A stretch of 64,000 bases of DNA from contig JABCPU010000002.1 of NCBI GenBank assembly GCA_016800925.1, forward strand, positions 1 to 64,000. Reading direction: 5' to 3'. The position numbers and the translations under genes were made by a program. A model generated the notes under the pieces. The model worked only from the letters and a program-made list of their open reading frames with translations. It searched no databases and was not told the DNA's origin. This document shows positions 12,401 through 24,972 of the stretch, piece by piece; position 1 is the first letter of the stretch, and each line of letters begins with the position of its first letter. This DNA is from Suillus spraguei (taxonomy: Eukaryota; Basidiomycota; Agaricomycetes; Boletales; Suillaceae).

Positions 12401-13124
12401 GGAGAAACAAGGGAAGATTACGCGCAACGACGGATTCCAGGGCATTTTGAATGCCATTGCCAGCGATGTCCGCAGCAAGCACCGCAAACGGTTACAGCGT
12501 CAACAAGAGATGGACAGTATGGTAGACGCCCTGAAGCATCTTTCCGAACGGAAGAAGTATTTCGAAGAACAGATTGACAGCTATCACAATTACGTTGAAG
12601 CTGCGATGGCGACAATGCAGCGAGGCAAAGGGTAAAGACTAATCGTGTTTGTGCCCTGCATTGCGCTAAACTATTGAATAGGAAGAAGCGTTTTGTTCTG
12701 CCGTTCACAAAGCAGTACTTTCATCTGCGCGACTTGCAGAAGTCGGGGAAAAATCCTCAGTTTGGATCTTTCAAATACAGTGCGAGAGATTTGTATGAGA
12801 AGGGTATATTACTCTCCATCGATCAATTCTCTCCCCGTCAGTTTGATAAAATCGACATCATCATTTCTTCCAACAAACCTGGCATCTTCACTATGGAAGT
12901 GTTCAATAACATGCTTGGGATCACTAATCGGATAGCTCATGCTGATCTGCGTATGGAAGACTTGCTGCAAGCTCAGTTCGAGAACCAGGCTTCTCTTTCT
13001 TTATTCAATGGACTGGCAAAAGTTAACATTAGTTTGTTGCTCTACCAGATCAATAAGAAGTGAGTATCTTCATTTCGCATGTCTTTACGTTCTGACTTTC
13101 TTGACTTTTAGGTTCTATGTGTAG
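6467..13124 (+). CDS. IQGAP family scaffold (Rng2/Iqg1-like)
   Basis: Large multi-exon gene of roughly 2,000 residues. Order of domains: a Ser/Thr/Pro-rich N-terminal region of about 580 residues; a calponin-homology (actin-binding) domain split by introns 8411-8469, 8548-8595 and 8673-8721, with the motif KLNFRHSDNINHFF and FELTDLYEKKN; about 13 IQ motifs in one exon (9000-10170; examples VRGVLVRRHW, ARGFLLRRAL) that should bind calmodulin/myosin light chain; a Ras-GAP-related domain (FMARETFLQLKEKFPG, LVYYRYLNPAIL); and the RasGAP C-terminal domain ending NKKFYV. The last intron ends at 13111. Family knowledge: IQGAPs assemble the cytokinetic actomyosin ring and bind Cdc42/Rac rather than acting as Ras GAPs. 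Exact splice sites inside the GAP region (about 11110-11180) are uncertain. Confidence 0.93.
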
Positions 13125-13698
13125 TTGCTTGCTCTCGAGACGGACTCATCTACTGTTTTTTTGCCTCTGCATCTTGCATCATATATCTTTGCATTTTTAC
13201 CTGTATTCAATCATACAATTATGTATTTCTTTGCATACGAACTGCCGTACATACTATGATCACATTACCAACCTCGAGTATAGAACCTAACAAATTCAAT
13301 CAGTGACCAGCGGGTACTATCTACTCAGTCACTGTCACGAAAATCAGAAAGTACGGGATTTAATTATTTGGCTAGTCGGCGACTCTCGCCATACCGTACC
13401 ACTTGCTAGTTGTGATTCCTCGATATCCAGTTCTGTTTAGTAACCACTGAAATGAACGCTGTGGTTCATGAGCCAACTGCTACAGGCTGCCAGATTAGTT
13501 GGCAGTAGCAGACATCTCGCATATTCATATTCGTGATACTGTGATCAGCGGGGCCCCATCAGCCGCTCCTCAATACTACGTTGACTCCATACATATGACG
13601 CTCCAAAAGAAACTTTAATAAACTGCGCGATACACAACATCAAGTGCGCAATATGGCATCCCAGTATCGCAAACAAGCCTTGAATGATTTTAAGGCCT
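13125..13698. other. Convergent intergenic spacer
   Basis: This is the 3' flank of the IQGAP gene. No coding frame or RNA gene was seen. Confidence 0.5.
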
Positions 13699-13869
13699 TA
13701 AGATAGGCCGCAGTCATACCTGTGACTTGATCAGGTGACCAGATCGTGACAATTCCGTGACAAAAGCATGCGCGACCTCGACAACGTTCATGATAAGTGA
13801 CTGAGAGTAGCTAGTAACACGAAATCACACCATGTTACACCACGTGATCAATGACTGCGGCCTATCTTA
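13699..13869. mobile_element. 171 bp MITE-like element with perfect 19 bp TIRs
   Basis: TAAGATAGGCCGCAGTCAT at 13699-13717 is matched exactly in reverse complement at 13851-13869. Both ends start with TA, which fits a TA target-site duplication of the Tc1/mariner type, giving 17 bp arms inside TA...TA. The interior is non-coding. It lies in the gap between the convergent IQGAP and copper ATPase genes, 72 bases beyond the ATPase stop codon. Confidence 0.75.
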
Positions 13870-13940
13870 GTGAATGGAATGAGATATAGATATAGATACA
13901 AATGAATGAATTGAATGCAAGAAGGATTGAATTGGACTAG

Positions 13941-16900
13941 TTAAAGCTGTATCTTTGGTTCTTTGTACAGCTTAAGCGCGAGGGAGGAGCAAATCACAGA
14001 TACAGAGCTAGGATCACATGTCAGTATAGGTCATACCTAGTCAGGTGGTACATACGATAATGCCATGGCCAACGAAGCCCAGACGGGAGCCAAACGCGTG
14101 TGTCCAATTGGATATATGACGCCAGCAGCAATAGGGACCGCGATCAAATTATAAAGAAATGCCCATATCTACAAAATGTATTGGCGAGAGGTGATGCAAA
14201 GAGAAACGAAACATACAAAGTTAACCTTGACACGGTTAAACACTTTTCTCGACAAGTCGCTTAATGTGAGTAAAGTTTTGAGGTTAGAGTATAAGAGAAT
14301 GAACGAAGCGCTAGATAATGCGACGTCGCCTGTCATCGAACTTGGTGAGTATGCTCTCCCTTAGCAGTTGGATGGACATTAGAACTCACTTCCACATCCG
14401 ATAGCTATTCCTATGTCGCTGACAGCTAGGGCCTGACACCACAGTCAATACAAAACATAAAACGAACACATGTATAGAGAACTCACAGGTGCGTCATTAA
14501 TACCATCCCCAACCATCGCAACGACACAACGTTCATTTGATGTTGATCTGCCTAACATAATTTGCCAACGTGGAAGAGGACGTTTGGTACCATTACGCTG
14601 CAGCCACTCGATGTTTTCCGCCTGCAAGATAGATGAGATCATACGAGAAGAAAGGGACGAGGATAACGACAGACCTTTTGTTGAGGCAAAACTCCAGCGA
14701 TGACATTCGTTTCAGGAATGCCGACAGATTTTGCGACTGCTTTAGCTGTCGTCTCGTTATCCCCTGACATCATCCATGTCCCAATGCCCTCCTCCTGTAA
14801 ATGGCGTATAACACCACCAGCTTCCCTCCTGATGCGATCCGATATAGCAAATATCGCTGCAACAACGAATCGATCGTCTAAATCTGCAACAGTAACTGCG
14901 AGGAGGACGATACTCTTCGCTTCAGATTTCCACCTCTCGAGCACCTCGAAAACGTCTGGGGAAAGCAGTACGTCATGGTCTTGCATCAGGGCTTCGTTTC
15001 CTACTATCGCCTTTCGACACATTGCATCAAAATCCCCTTTGACGCCTTTGCCAGCAATTTCATCGAACGCATTGCCAACAACTGAGGCAGCACCATGCTT
15101 TCCTGCATACTGCCTAATTGCATTCGCGAGTGGGTGAGAGGATGCAGATTCTAACTCCGCGGCGATTCCGAGAAGCGTCTTCTTAGGCACCGACGAAAGT
15201 AGAATCTCGGCATCAGATACTTGGGGCTCGCCACCTTCAGTGAGTGTTCCGGTCTTATCGAACACGACAATATCAACTTGCGCCATTTCTTGGAAAGCCT
15301 CGCCGCCTCCGCGGGCCAAAATTCCATGTTTGGCTGCAAGGCCGGATCCCACAAGAAGAGCGGTAGGTGCTGCTAGGCCAATACCACAAGGGCAGGCCAC
15401 GACGAATACTGCGATTGCAAACTCGAGAGACCACATAACTACAGAGTTAATGTTAGTACAAAGTTCAGGGATCGTTTGAAAGAAATTCACTCCACCCACC
15501 TGCACCTGTATCTAGATAACTCTTGGGGATGGCACCGCTAACACCCAAGGCAAGCCATATTAACCATGTGATGATCGCCAGTAAAGTGACGATCGGGACA
15601 AAAACGCCTGTAATGTGGTCCGCGACACGCTCAATGGGTGCCCTGCGAGTTTGGCCGTCGCGTACGATCTGCACGATCTGATCCAGCCTTTATAATTAAG
15701 TCAGAAAACAATATCTTTAGAATCGAAGTTGGGTGACTGACAATGTGACACCGCCAAGAGTGTCAACTCGAACATCTACAGCTCTGGACTTATTGATTGT
15801 TCCAAGAAGAACTTTGTCCCCGATATTTTTCTTAATAAGTCGAGCCTCACCGGTTAAAGAGCTTTCGTCGAAGGACGTCTCTACACCGGAGACGATTGTA
15901 CCGTCTGATGGTGGCGTCGCACCATTTTGCACACGCACTACATCGCCAACCTCTAAGAAATCTACAGGTACCTTCTCAAACTTAAACCCAGGAGATGCAA
16001 CAAGGCTACCGTTGTCACTTGCTATGTCGCATTTTTCAGGGTCATTCTGTGGAACGACCGCGAGGGGCGTAGAAGCAGAGTCAGGAGACAAGATAAGAGC
16101 TCCAGGAGGGCGGAGTGACGCAAGTGCAGTAATGGCGTCTGCAGTCCTCGCTTTACTGTATGCTTCAAGGTAGCGCCCTAATAATTACCGTAGATGAACA
16201 GGCAAGAAAGGCAACACGCAGGTTCGACCCACCAGAAAGCAAAAACATAGTCAAGAACACAACAGAGTCAAAATATGATGTTTGTTGCCCCGTACCATCT
16301 GTCGAGGGTGGTTGTGTTGCCGCAAAACCTAGAACTACGATAGATGAAAAATAGGCCACAGTTACTCCAGTGGAGACCTGCTCATCATGTCACATCATCG
16401 CATGATAATGCAGATAACACGGTGCATACCAGAAGGTTCATGCTCCCAAATCTGGTGAAGCGCTTAACGATGGGAGTCGTGCTCCCTTTCCTCCACAAGG
16501 CTTTAATTTCTTTGATACTCCGACGATGAAATGTGCCAGCGCCATAAAAATAGACTGGGGTCGCGAGGAAAAATAGTGCCCACTCAATTCGGGATGCGTT
16601 TCCATTCCACATGGGCTGCATTAAGTAAAGCTTCGTGTGGTTGCCAGCGGGAAGAAGGCTCATGTAAACAACACCAATGATAAACGTGGGTATCGTAATG
16701 ATGAATGTGAAAAATAGGTGCCGCAGCAAGATCCGTTGCTCGCGTCGCTGCATGCAATGCGCGCGTTCTTCGAGGGTAGGTGGATGATGGATCGATACAT
16801 TGTATGACGTCGGTTCCACGGACACAATGATGGAAGTGATGGAGCGGATGGTGAAGTTTGGAGGCGATGGCATGTACGAGACTTCTATCACGGGATCCAA

Positions 16901-17770
16901 GTAGTTTAATAATGGCTTGATAATGGTGACGTTGGGCTGGAGCTCTTTTAAGGTGGCCATAATTTTGGCTGGACAATGCCTGATTCATATATCAATAACC
17001 CCACATGCGACCACATTAAGATTAACGCACTGGCAATACATTCCGTCGACACGAAGGGATAATTTCCGAAGACCTGTTGTTATCGCATTATTTGTTGATG
17101 TTAACGGGATGAGGGGCTCGATCTTGACGACGTCGACTTCGAAGCCGCAGTCGTCGATGGTGTTGGTCACAGAGCCAACTAGATCCTTTCGAGCAATAGT
17201 AACTGTGGCAGAGTTATTCAAGAGGCTAACGACTACTTCGGAGACGCCAGGAAGTTGTGAAACTACTTGGGTGATGGTGCCCGAACACGAAGAACACGTC
17301 ATACCACCCACGGACAGGGTGACGAGATGCGCTATATCACCCTTGTGCAGGCTCCGTTCTGAAACAGCATCATCGAGTAAAATGGTGGCCGCCTCCTGAC
17401 ACAATAAGCAAAATTTCATATGCTTTCCATGTTTTCCAGATAGGATGGTGCTCGCTGCTTGTGAAAGCTTGTACTCGGAGGAACTGGAATCTGGGTCAGA
17501 TACATCAAACCCAGCGTCCTCAAGCATGGAATGTATGGGGTGTCTGAGTGTTGCGAGAGTATGCTCGACCGTCACTGATTGGTGCACGATGGATACATCT
17601 ACCCTTGTTGGAGGGGGAGAAAGAGAGAAGAGCACTTCATTGATCACGTTTACACAGCTGAGACAAAATCAACATGAGCAAAATAAAAATTACGACGGTT
17701 GTATATACCTGCTGCAATGAATATTAGATACAGAGATGGTGGTGACATGGGTTTCGGACGGTGTGTTCAT
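13941..17770 (-). CDS. P1B-type copper-transporting ATPase (CCC2/ATP7-like)
   Basis: The start chosen is the ATG of [11 protein letters not shown], which opens directly into the first metal-binding domain. Three heavy-metal-binding domains follow: SNIHCSSCVNVI (its CxxC is split by an intron), [10 protein letters not shown], and DGMYCQHCPAKI (also split by an intron). Then come transmembrane helices, the actuator motif SLTGEA, the ion-pathway [13 protein letters not shown], the phosphorylation site [10 protein letters not shown], the nucleotide-domain [20 protein letters not shown] and a C-terminal helix pair ending KEPKIQL. About 10 short introns are needed. The known role is moving Cu(I) into the secretory pathway to load multicopper oxidases. 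The nucleotide-binding HP motif reads SSHPL rather than the usual SEHPL. Confidence 0.93.
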
Positions 17771-18830
17771 CAGATAATACGACGTTTTTCAACGTCGATG
17801 TGATTAAATGAACTGGGAGAGAAGGCTGGGGAAGAAGATACGGATTAGCGGTAGAATTTGTGAGGACGTTATATAGAGGCGGCATGGCAAGATATTTCTG
17901 GCCAATTCGTGTCATCATATGCCTCTTGGTATGCATCCACAAAATGCCTCACCTGGCGCGCACAATTGCCTCATAGGGTTACGTCAGCAGATTGTCATGG
18001 TGCCAAGCGGAAATTAGCACCATGACTAATGTAGCAGCCACTGGAGTGCATAATATTAATATTTTTGAAGCAAGCCAATGCTTATGCACATAACCACTCT
18101 ATGGCAGACGAACTACATAGTAGTACAGTGCGATTTTGAATTTACATAAATAAATTGTGCCGTAAAGTTCATAGATCGGATCTCTTGTCAAAGGTTTTTT
18201 TTTCCGGAAATTCGGCCTAACAAGTCCGTGCAATCGTGCAGTTTGCGGAAACGAGAATTTGATCAGGTCGTGCGAAAAGAAGGTACCCGTTTCTAATCCG
18301 ACGTAGATCACTGGTTCTTGCAGAGTCTGAATGTGTAATTCTAGTGCTATCCCAACAACTTCCGGTTTGTAGTGTCCACATGTCTGATTTCAGCCTGAAT
18401 ACGAATACGAAGCTATTATATGACTATATGCTCTCCTATGGATCTGCCCCGCTCCCGGACGCTTTCAGTCGTTGCTCCTCTCGTTCCCTGCCTCTCACCA
18501 CCATGATGTACGGCCCCCATTTCAACTTTCTAGAAGACAGGAAGTGCGTGCCACATAACACATGTGTGATATGGAAACACGCACCTTCTGACGAGGCAAT
18601 GAGAAAAGTTTGGTTTAGCTATTCACCTGGGAAGATACCGTGTGAGGGCGAAACGTGACTGGGTTGGGTTGGGCCATCGCAGAGAAGCTCATTTCTGGCG
18701 TTGTCAAGGTCAAAAGAAACAGTGAACATTTCAACAGACAACATAAGTTACACACCGTATGAGAATGGGCCGTCGCCAAAGCACCACCAGCATTGAAATC
18801 ACGCACTTCCTCGTTGTTGGACAGCGAGAC
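17771..18830. other. Spacer upstream of the copper ATPase
   Basis: It contains the presumed promoter of the ATPase. Open frames at 18344-18658 (+) and 18615-18926 (-) lack recognisable domains or splice support. Confidence 0.45.
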
Positions 18831-18885
18831 ACTGTGACAAGTAGCCAACATCAGGCAAGCGAGCCAAAATACAAGAACACGGGAA

Positions 18886-19242
18886 ATGAAATTGCTAGCC
18901 AGACGATACCCGGACTTCGACGTCACCTTATGGTCTCTAGGACATGAAGGAATTCACGGAAATGAGACGGCTGACAAGGAGGCAAAATTGGCAGCCATGA
19001 GTAGAACGAACAATAACGAACGAGAGAACCTACCCCGATATCTCAGACACGGCACACTCCCACTCAGCATCTCCGCTCTGAAGCGAGCACACTGCCAAGA
19101 GACCCACTCCAGATGGAAGAGACTGTGGGCCAAGTCCGCGAGATATGAACGTTTCCAAGGACTAGACCCAACGTCATTAACCGATCCTTCACGTACTCTG
19201 AGAGCGGGACGCAACAAGAGCGCCATCAAGGTTGGGTATTAA
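18886..19242 (+). pseudogene. RNase H-domain relic of a non-LTR retrotransposon
   Basis: One open frame of about 118 codons contains DVTLWSLGHEGIHGNETADK and EAKLAA, the last part of the RNase H fold that closes the reverse-transcriptase protein of Tad/L1-type fungal LINEs. It then has LPLSISALKRAHCQETHSRW, KSARYERFQGLDPT and LRAGRNKSAI, which follow RNase H in these elements (the last corresponds to the LRTGH-type motif). No reverse transcriptase or endonuclease domain precedes it, so this is a truncated copy. The end of the frame runs into a tandem repeat built from the same sequence. Confidence 0.7.
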
Positions 19243-19475
19243 GCGAGCCAAAAGATGAGAACACGCACTGGTTGGGAGTGGGATGTGACCAACGCATCAT
19301 CAGGGTGAGTAAGTGAGCCAACAGACGAGAAATGCACTGCCTGAGAGCGGGACACAGCTAAAGCATAATCAGGGTTGAGTAAGCAAGCTAACAGACAGGA
19401 AACGCACTGCCTGAGAGCGGGACGCGGTCAGAGCATCATCAGCGTCGGGTAAGCGAGCCAAAAGACAAGAACAGC
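19196..19475 (+). repeat. ~70 bp tandem repeat derived from the retroelement tail
   Basis: About four units are seen. The anchor CACTG falls at 19266, 19335 and 19405. Each unit carries CTGAGAGCGGGAC (diverged in the second copy), then a CATCATCAGGGT-like block, then AAGCGAGCCAA and AGACGAGAA. The first unit is the 3' end of the RNase H frame (LRAGRNKSAI). A further partial unit (CATCAGGCAAGCGAGCCAA) lies at about 18849, on the other side of the RNase H fragment. Confidence 0.75.
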
Positions 19476-21036
19476 TTACTACAGGGCCTGGCTTCGTCGC
19501 TCCGAAGGTCGAATGCGAAGGCAACTCTAGGTTGATGGCGAAGCTGCTCTCGTCTGATGTGTGTTTGAGTGGAAGATGGACTTGGCGAAATATTTAAAGA
19601 AACTCACCTTCAAATAAGCAGAGTGTATTCAGACGGTCGAGAACACCATATACACGGGCTGATTTGTGTTGGGACAGTATATATTTTACGAGCACACAGT
19701 GAAGATCTGGAAAAGTCATCAGGAAATTGTTCTGAAAATGCTCTGTTTGCAAACTATGAGCTCTTACATTTTGCTACACGTCTGATTTACGTCGGATTAT
19801 GAGCTAGGTACGTTTTGCCTCTGATTATTCTTCCTGTCTCCCTCGGAATATTCTGAATGTCACGGTACCGATCAAGTTTCAAAGGCACTAAACAGAAGTC
19901 GGCACTTTTACAAAATTCACATTTTTAGCTACTTAAACCAAATCACAGCATAGATACAACCCTATCTCTAATATATTATACAAGGTCGAATGACCACGTT
20001 TGAAGTGTCTGCCGATATGTGCTGTGACGAAGTTTCAATACACAAAGTGCCCACTGCCGACTTCATGCTGGTTGTTTTCATCGAATTTGCGCTAATCCAG
20101 CTCTTATCCTGCAATAATAATACATCTGGTTCAATATCATTATCGAACCTACATAGACAACCTCATCCATAATATATTGCCCTTGGAAAAAACTGCAATA
20201 TAATCTCTAACTTGGGTACCTGTGAGGCGATTAGCAGTGAGGGATACTAGAACGTTCCCTGAGTCGGTCTTGGTCTGCACAGACAGTGAGAAGCATATGG
20301 TACAAATATATCTCGGCGCTAATATATACACTTCTACCATTTTAGAGCTCTACAACCGACGATGTAGGTTAATTTGACCTTGCGGATGGCCTCTAGCGTT
20401 AATTTTGGTCTAGTCCAGGACTCAGCCAATGGACTGGACAGGCCACTTTGTGCTTCCAAGAGAGGTATAGTAGGATAAATAGTAGGAAAATGGCTCAATC
20501 ATGAACCGATAAGAGACTGGCCATGATTATATATAGGCTGAGGGGCAGTGGCAGAATGTCGGATTGCAGGGGACCGCAAAATAAATCTCAGAGTGCACTT
20601 CTTCGGAAATGGTTGTCTGGAGGTCCCTGCAGGCACACTGATAACCAACAGGACATGCTACTGAACAATGTTTCTTGAAATATGCCTCACACGACCTTGT
20701 CGAATACATTGATGGAGTATCATACATTCATAATTTTATTTACTCTCGCAGTGCAGTGGTTAGTAGTCCTGCTCATTCGTCTGTACATGATTTTCAGAAG
20801 AAACTCAATTGGGAATTTCCTTGCTAAGGACTTCAAAAATTTGAAATCAGCTCCGAGCCAAAGGCTGGTCGTGTGCACCTCTCCTGCATGCCTGCAGGTA
20901 CGTTTGCTCAAATTTTTTCACAGTCTATGTTTTTGTATCAGAAGTTCAAATTATTTAACAGGAGTACGAAACCTGATTGTTTTAATTCAATAGGCTATAC
21001 CTATTATACCGTCTTCAAATCTATTCATCTATCATC
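19476..21036. other. Spacer before VIP1
   Basis: AT-rich, with only weak open frames. One at 20682-20993 (+) encodes a hydrophobic segment, then basic residues and VVCTSPACLQ, faintly like the start of an M13 metallopeptidase, but it ends after about 75 residues even if a likely intron is removed. No gene is called. The promoter of VIP1 should lie at the right end. Confidence 0.4.
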
Positions 21037-24000
21037 ATGTTCAGAGACAGGCAGTCTCGAATTTCAACTTTCTTCAATTCCCCAGAACGTCAGTCTCCTC
21101 GTTCCAGCTCAAATGTTACAAGGTCTTCCTCTCGTTCTTCCATTGCTTCCAACGATGACCGGGTGCTCTTCCATGATGTCAATCGCTCCCCTGTCATCCT
21201 CGGCATCTGTGCAATGGATATCAAAGCCAGATCAAAGGCAATGAGAGAAATACTCACGCGACTGGTAGAGAGAGCCCACGGTGCTATTGAAGTCAAGGTC
21301 TTTGGTGATAAGGTTATCCTTGACGAGGGTATGTACTATGTTTTCTCCCTCCCTTCTTCTCCCGCTCCTTAATGCCGCAACTGCCTACTCACGCTCCTGT
21401 CAGATGTCGAAAATTGGCCACGTTGTGATATACTCATCTCTTTCTTTTCCACCGATTTCCCCCTAGACAAGGCGATATCTTATGTCAAACTCCGTCACCC
21501 ATTTTGCATCAATGACCTTTTACCGCAGGCTTTACTATGGGACCGTCGTCTAGTTGGAGCTATTCTCGACCACTTACAAGTACCGACTCCCAAGCGACTC
21601 GAAGTTTCTCGCGATGGTGGTCCTCAAGTTGATGCAGAACTCAAAAACGTCATGTCGAAGAAGCTTGGCGTCACATTAGGTGGCTTTAGTGTAACCCCTC
21701 AAGTCTCACTTCGCGAAGATGGGAACGCTATAATCATTGACGATCAAGTCATGGAGAAACCTTTCGTGGAAAAACCTGTCAGTGGTGAGGATCATAACGT
21801 TTATATCTATTTTCGGGGCGGTGGAGGGCGCCGCCTCTTTAGGAAGGTATGCATCAGTTCAATGGTCCTTTCACACATTCCTTGACTTATCTCTTCTTAG
21901 GTCGGTAATAAGTCAAGTGATCTTGATCCTTCGTTGAATCATCCGCGGACGGACGGATCATATATCTACGAGGAATTCATCGACGTCGATAACTCTGAGG
22001 ATATCAAGGTTTATACGGTCGGCAAGGACTATTTTCACGCTGAAACTCGCAAGTCCCCTGTGGTTGATGGCGTTGTCCGCCGAAACACCGAAGGCAAAGA
22101 GATTCGGTTTGTCATTCGGCACTTTGTAACCCCCGGTCGCTCATGCACGAATTAGGTTTATTACTCATTTGAGTGAGGAAGAGAAGACGTATGCCGCGAA
22201 AATATGTCAAGCATTTGGTCAGAACGTTTGCGGCTTTGACATGCTTCGATGTCAAGGAGGCAAGAAAACTCAGATTATTGATGTCAATGGATGGAGCTTT
22301 GTCAAGGGAAATGAGGGTTATTATGGTAGGCGACGATCCGATATCATGTCCAATCGTCTTATGCCTGATCACCACTTAGACAAGGCTGCCGAGATCTTGG
22401 CTAACCTCTGCATCCATGTATCCTCCTCATCAGAACGTCCGATACCCTCAGCAGACCCTACAACCAAGGGGCAGCCACCAACATGGATCCTCAAGGCAAA
22501 TGTAACGGTCTTCCGACATGCTGACCGCACGCCCAAACAAAAGTTGAAATTCAACTTTCCTATCGATGATGCGTGGACGCAGCCTTTCGTTCGGCTACTC
22601 AATGGAGAAAAGGAGGAGATAATCCTTCGCGAGACATCTCAATTGAATCTTATCGCCCAAGCAGTTGAGGAGGCAAAAGCTCTGGGTGCGAGTGGCGATG
22701 ACCTGGCGAAACTCACGCAGCTCAATACTGCTCTTTTCAACAAGATTAATCTTCCTGGGACGAAGGCGCAGCTAAAGCCTGTGTATTCGAAGAGACAGGC
22801 GGGTCAGGCAAGGAGGTTAACAAAATTGACACTAGTCTTTAAATGGGGCGGTGAAGTGTGTCGATTTCTACATGTTTGTGCAATGATGTTCATGCGAATT
22901 TTTTGGCACAGTTCACGCACTCAGCAAGATACCAATCTCGCGATCTTGGAGAGAATATGAAAAAGGATCTGACCATTATGAGTAAGTCCATCACAATAAG
23001 GGGAATGATGCTGCTGACTTTCTTGCTCAGATAAGGAAGCTCTTCAGAATGTCAAGGTATGTTTGTTGCCCATAGAGAAGGTGATATCCTAAATTTAAAA
23101 TCCAGATCTATACCTCTTCTGAGCGCCGCGTGATCGCATCCGCCGAGATTTTTGCTGCTGCACTTGTTGACAACATCTCTTCGAGTTTTTCCGCTTCTTC
23201 ATCGACTCTTAGCAGCTCCCTTTCCTCGTGCTCCTCTCAAGAGAGCAAATTAAGCTCACAAGGGGCAACACCTCCGGAACTGATTATCCGTAAAGACCTT
23301 CTCGACGACTCTAATGCAGCCAAGGATTTGATGGATGACGTGAAGAAGCGCCTAAAAATATTATTGAGACCTGGTGAACCTGAGAAGCGTCCTGAGCTCA
23401 CATGGCCAAAGAGTATGAAAAAGGAGCCGGTCGAAGTTGTCAAGGTCTGTCTACACATCGCACCTTCAAAGTTCAATGCTCACACTGCATCATTACAGGA
23501 GGTCATCGAACTTTTGAGCTCCTTCCGGGCAATTATGCACAAGAATTTCAAGACCATGGATGTGGACACGATCCAGGAGCAATGGTATGAAAATTGATTG
23601 ACCTTTGAACAACGACAAGTTTACGAGTATCCGTAGGTGTTGCGATGATGAACCCTGGTTGTTCAGGGAGCGCTGGGATAAACTGTTTGAGGATTTCTGT
23701 GATGTCGAACAAAAGAAGTTTGACCCCTCTCGTGCAAGTACCTTGTAATGTGCACCACCTGGTAACTGATCCCTATTAATCTTGCAGGTCTCCGAGCTTT
23801 ATGACACCATCAAGTATTGCGCACTGCATCACCGAACGTTCCTGTTCTCGATCTTCGACCAAAACGCTGGCCAAGGCCAGGATCCGAGCCAGACGCAAGA
23901 TCGCAAGTTGCATGAACTTTACGGGCGTGCTAAAGCCCTGTTTGATCTAGTGGCGCCTCAGGAATACGGCATTGAGGCTGATGAAAAGTGTGATTTAATA

Positions 24001-24790
24001 AACCACGACTCGTTTGTATAAAGTTGAACTTTGTGCAGGGAGCAGATTGGCGTCCTGACTTCATTACCACTACTTCGGAAAGTCGTAGAAGACCTCGAGG
24101 CTGCACGAAACAATGGCGCCAGTTCCTTAACCCTTTATTTCACCAAAGAAAGCCATATCCATACGCTTGTCAATCTCGTGCTGCACTCCGGCCTGCCAAT
24201 TGCGAATAGGCGGATACCCGAGTTAGATTATTGTGTAAGTTCAGTTCATATCTGAGCTTGGAAGTATACTGATAAAGGACTCTCTTTGTAGTCCCATATC
24301 ACGTAGGTCAATTCATGGTATCTGTCCGCCGACTAACTTCCGTTGCACCTACTAGGTTTGAACTCTACGAGCGCAATTTCGGGCGCGGGAATTCTGATAA
24401 GGAATATTCAATTAAACTGTCCCTTAGTGAAGGTGCCCACTCGTCGAACGTCCTGGACTCCACTCTGGATGCACGTCATTCTTTAAACGTACAGCCTAGA
24501 AGGTGACAAACTTCGGTGATCATCAAATTCGCCTCATGGAGCTAATGATTCCTTGTAGGAAATTGACCCAGCACCTTCCATACAGCCTCGTCATCGAGAA
24601 ACTCTCCAAGCACTTTGGCAAGATGACTGAGGTACGTCTCAATCACTAGTGTGCTGGAACGCGTCTCACGTACAAGTAACGCTATTAGCAGGATGATGAT
24701 ACGGGAACGGACACCCCATTCGAAGCGAATAACTTCCGGGGGTATTTCCCCAGTATCAACGATACTAATAGCAGCAGCGACGATAGATGA
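21037..24790 (+). CDS. VIP1: Inositol hexakisphosphate/diphosphoinositol kinase-phosphatase (VIP1/Asp1, PPIP5K)
   Basis: Multi-exon gene of about 990 residues. After a short Ser-rich leader ([14 protein letters not shown]) comes the ATP-grasp kinase: [74 protein letters not shown] and [13 protein letters not shown]. The second half is a histidine-acid-phosphatase-like domain starting [17 protein letters not shown], with [17 protein letters not shown] and a late SHIT-FELYERN motif. It ends in an acidic/Ser tail. Known role: the kinase makes 1-PP-IP5 and 1,5-PP2-IP5 from IP6 and IP5-PP, and the phosphatase removes the 1-beta-phosphate; it controls phosphate signalling, polarity and microtubules in fungi. 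Introns are 45-60 nt; one in the phosphatase half carries retained-looking open sequence, so some boundaries are approximate. Confidence 0.94.
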
Positions 24791-24972
24791 AACACCCTTC
24801 CGTCACTTTGAGTTCTAGACTCCGGGTGGCGTCCAAACCATAAAACAACTATCACAAACAATGGCGCCTTAATACAACTATATTATTAGACCCTTGTAGT
24901 AAGGTTGCGTACGATAGGGTGTAGACGACTAGTATACCATACTTCATATAGTAGCTTGTGAACCACGAATGC

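Noticed and set aside
20682..20993. Small membrane protein or start of an M13 metallopeptidase
   Set aside because: Only the short VVCTSPACLQ resembles the family, no catalytic HExxH region follows, and VIP1 starts 44 bases downstream.
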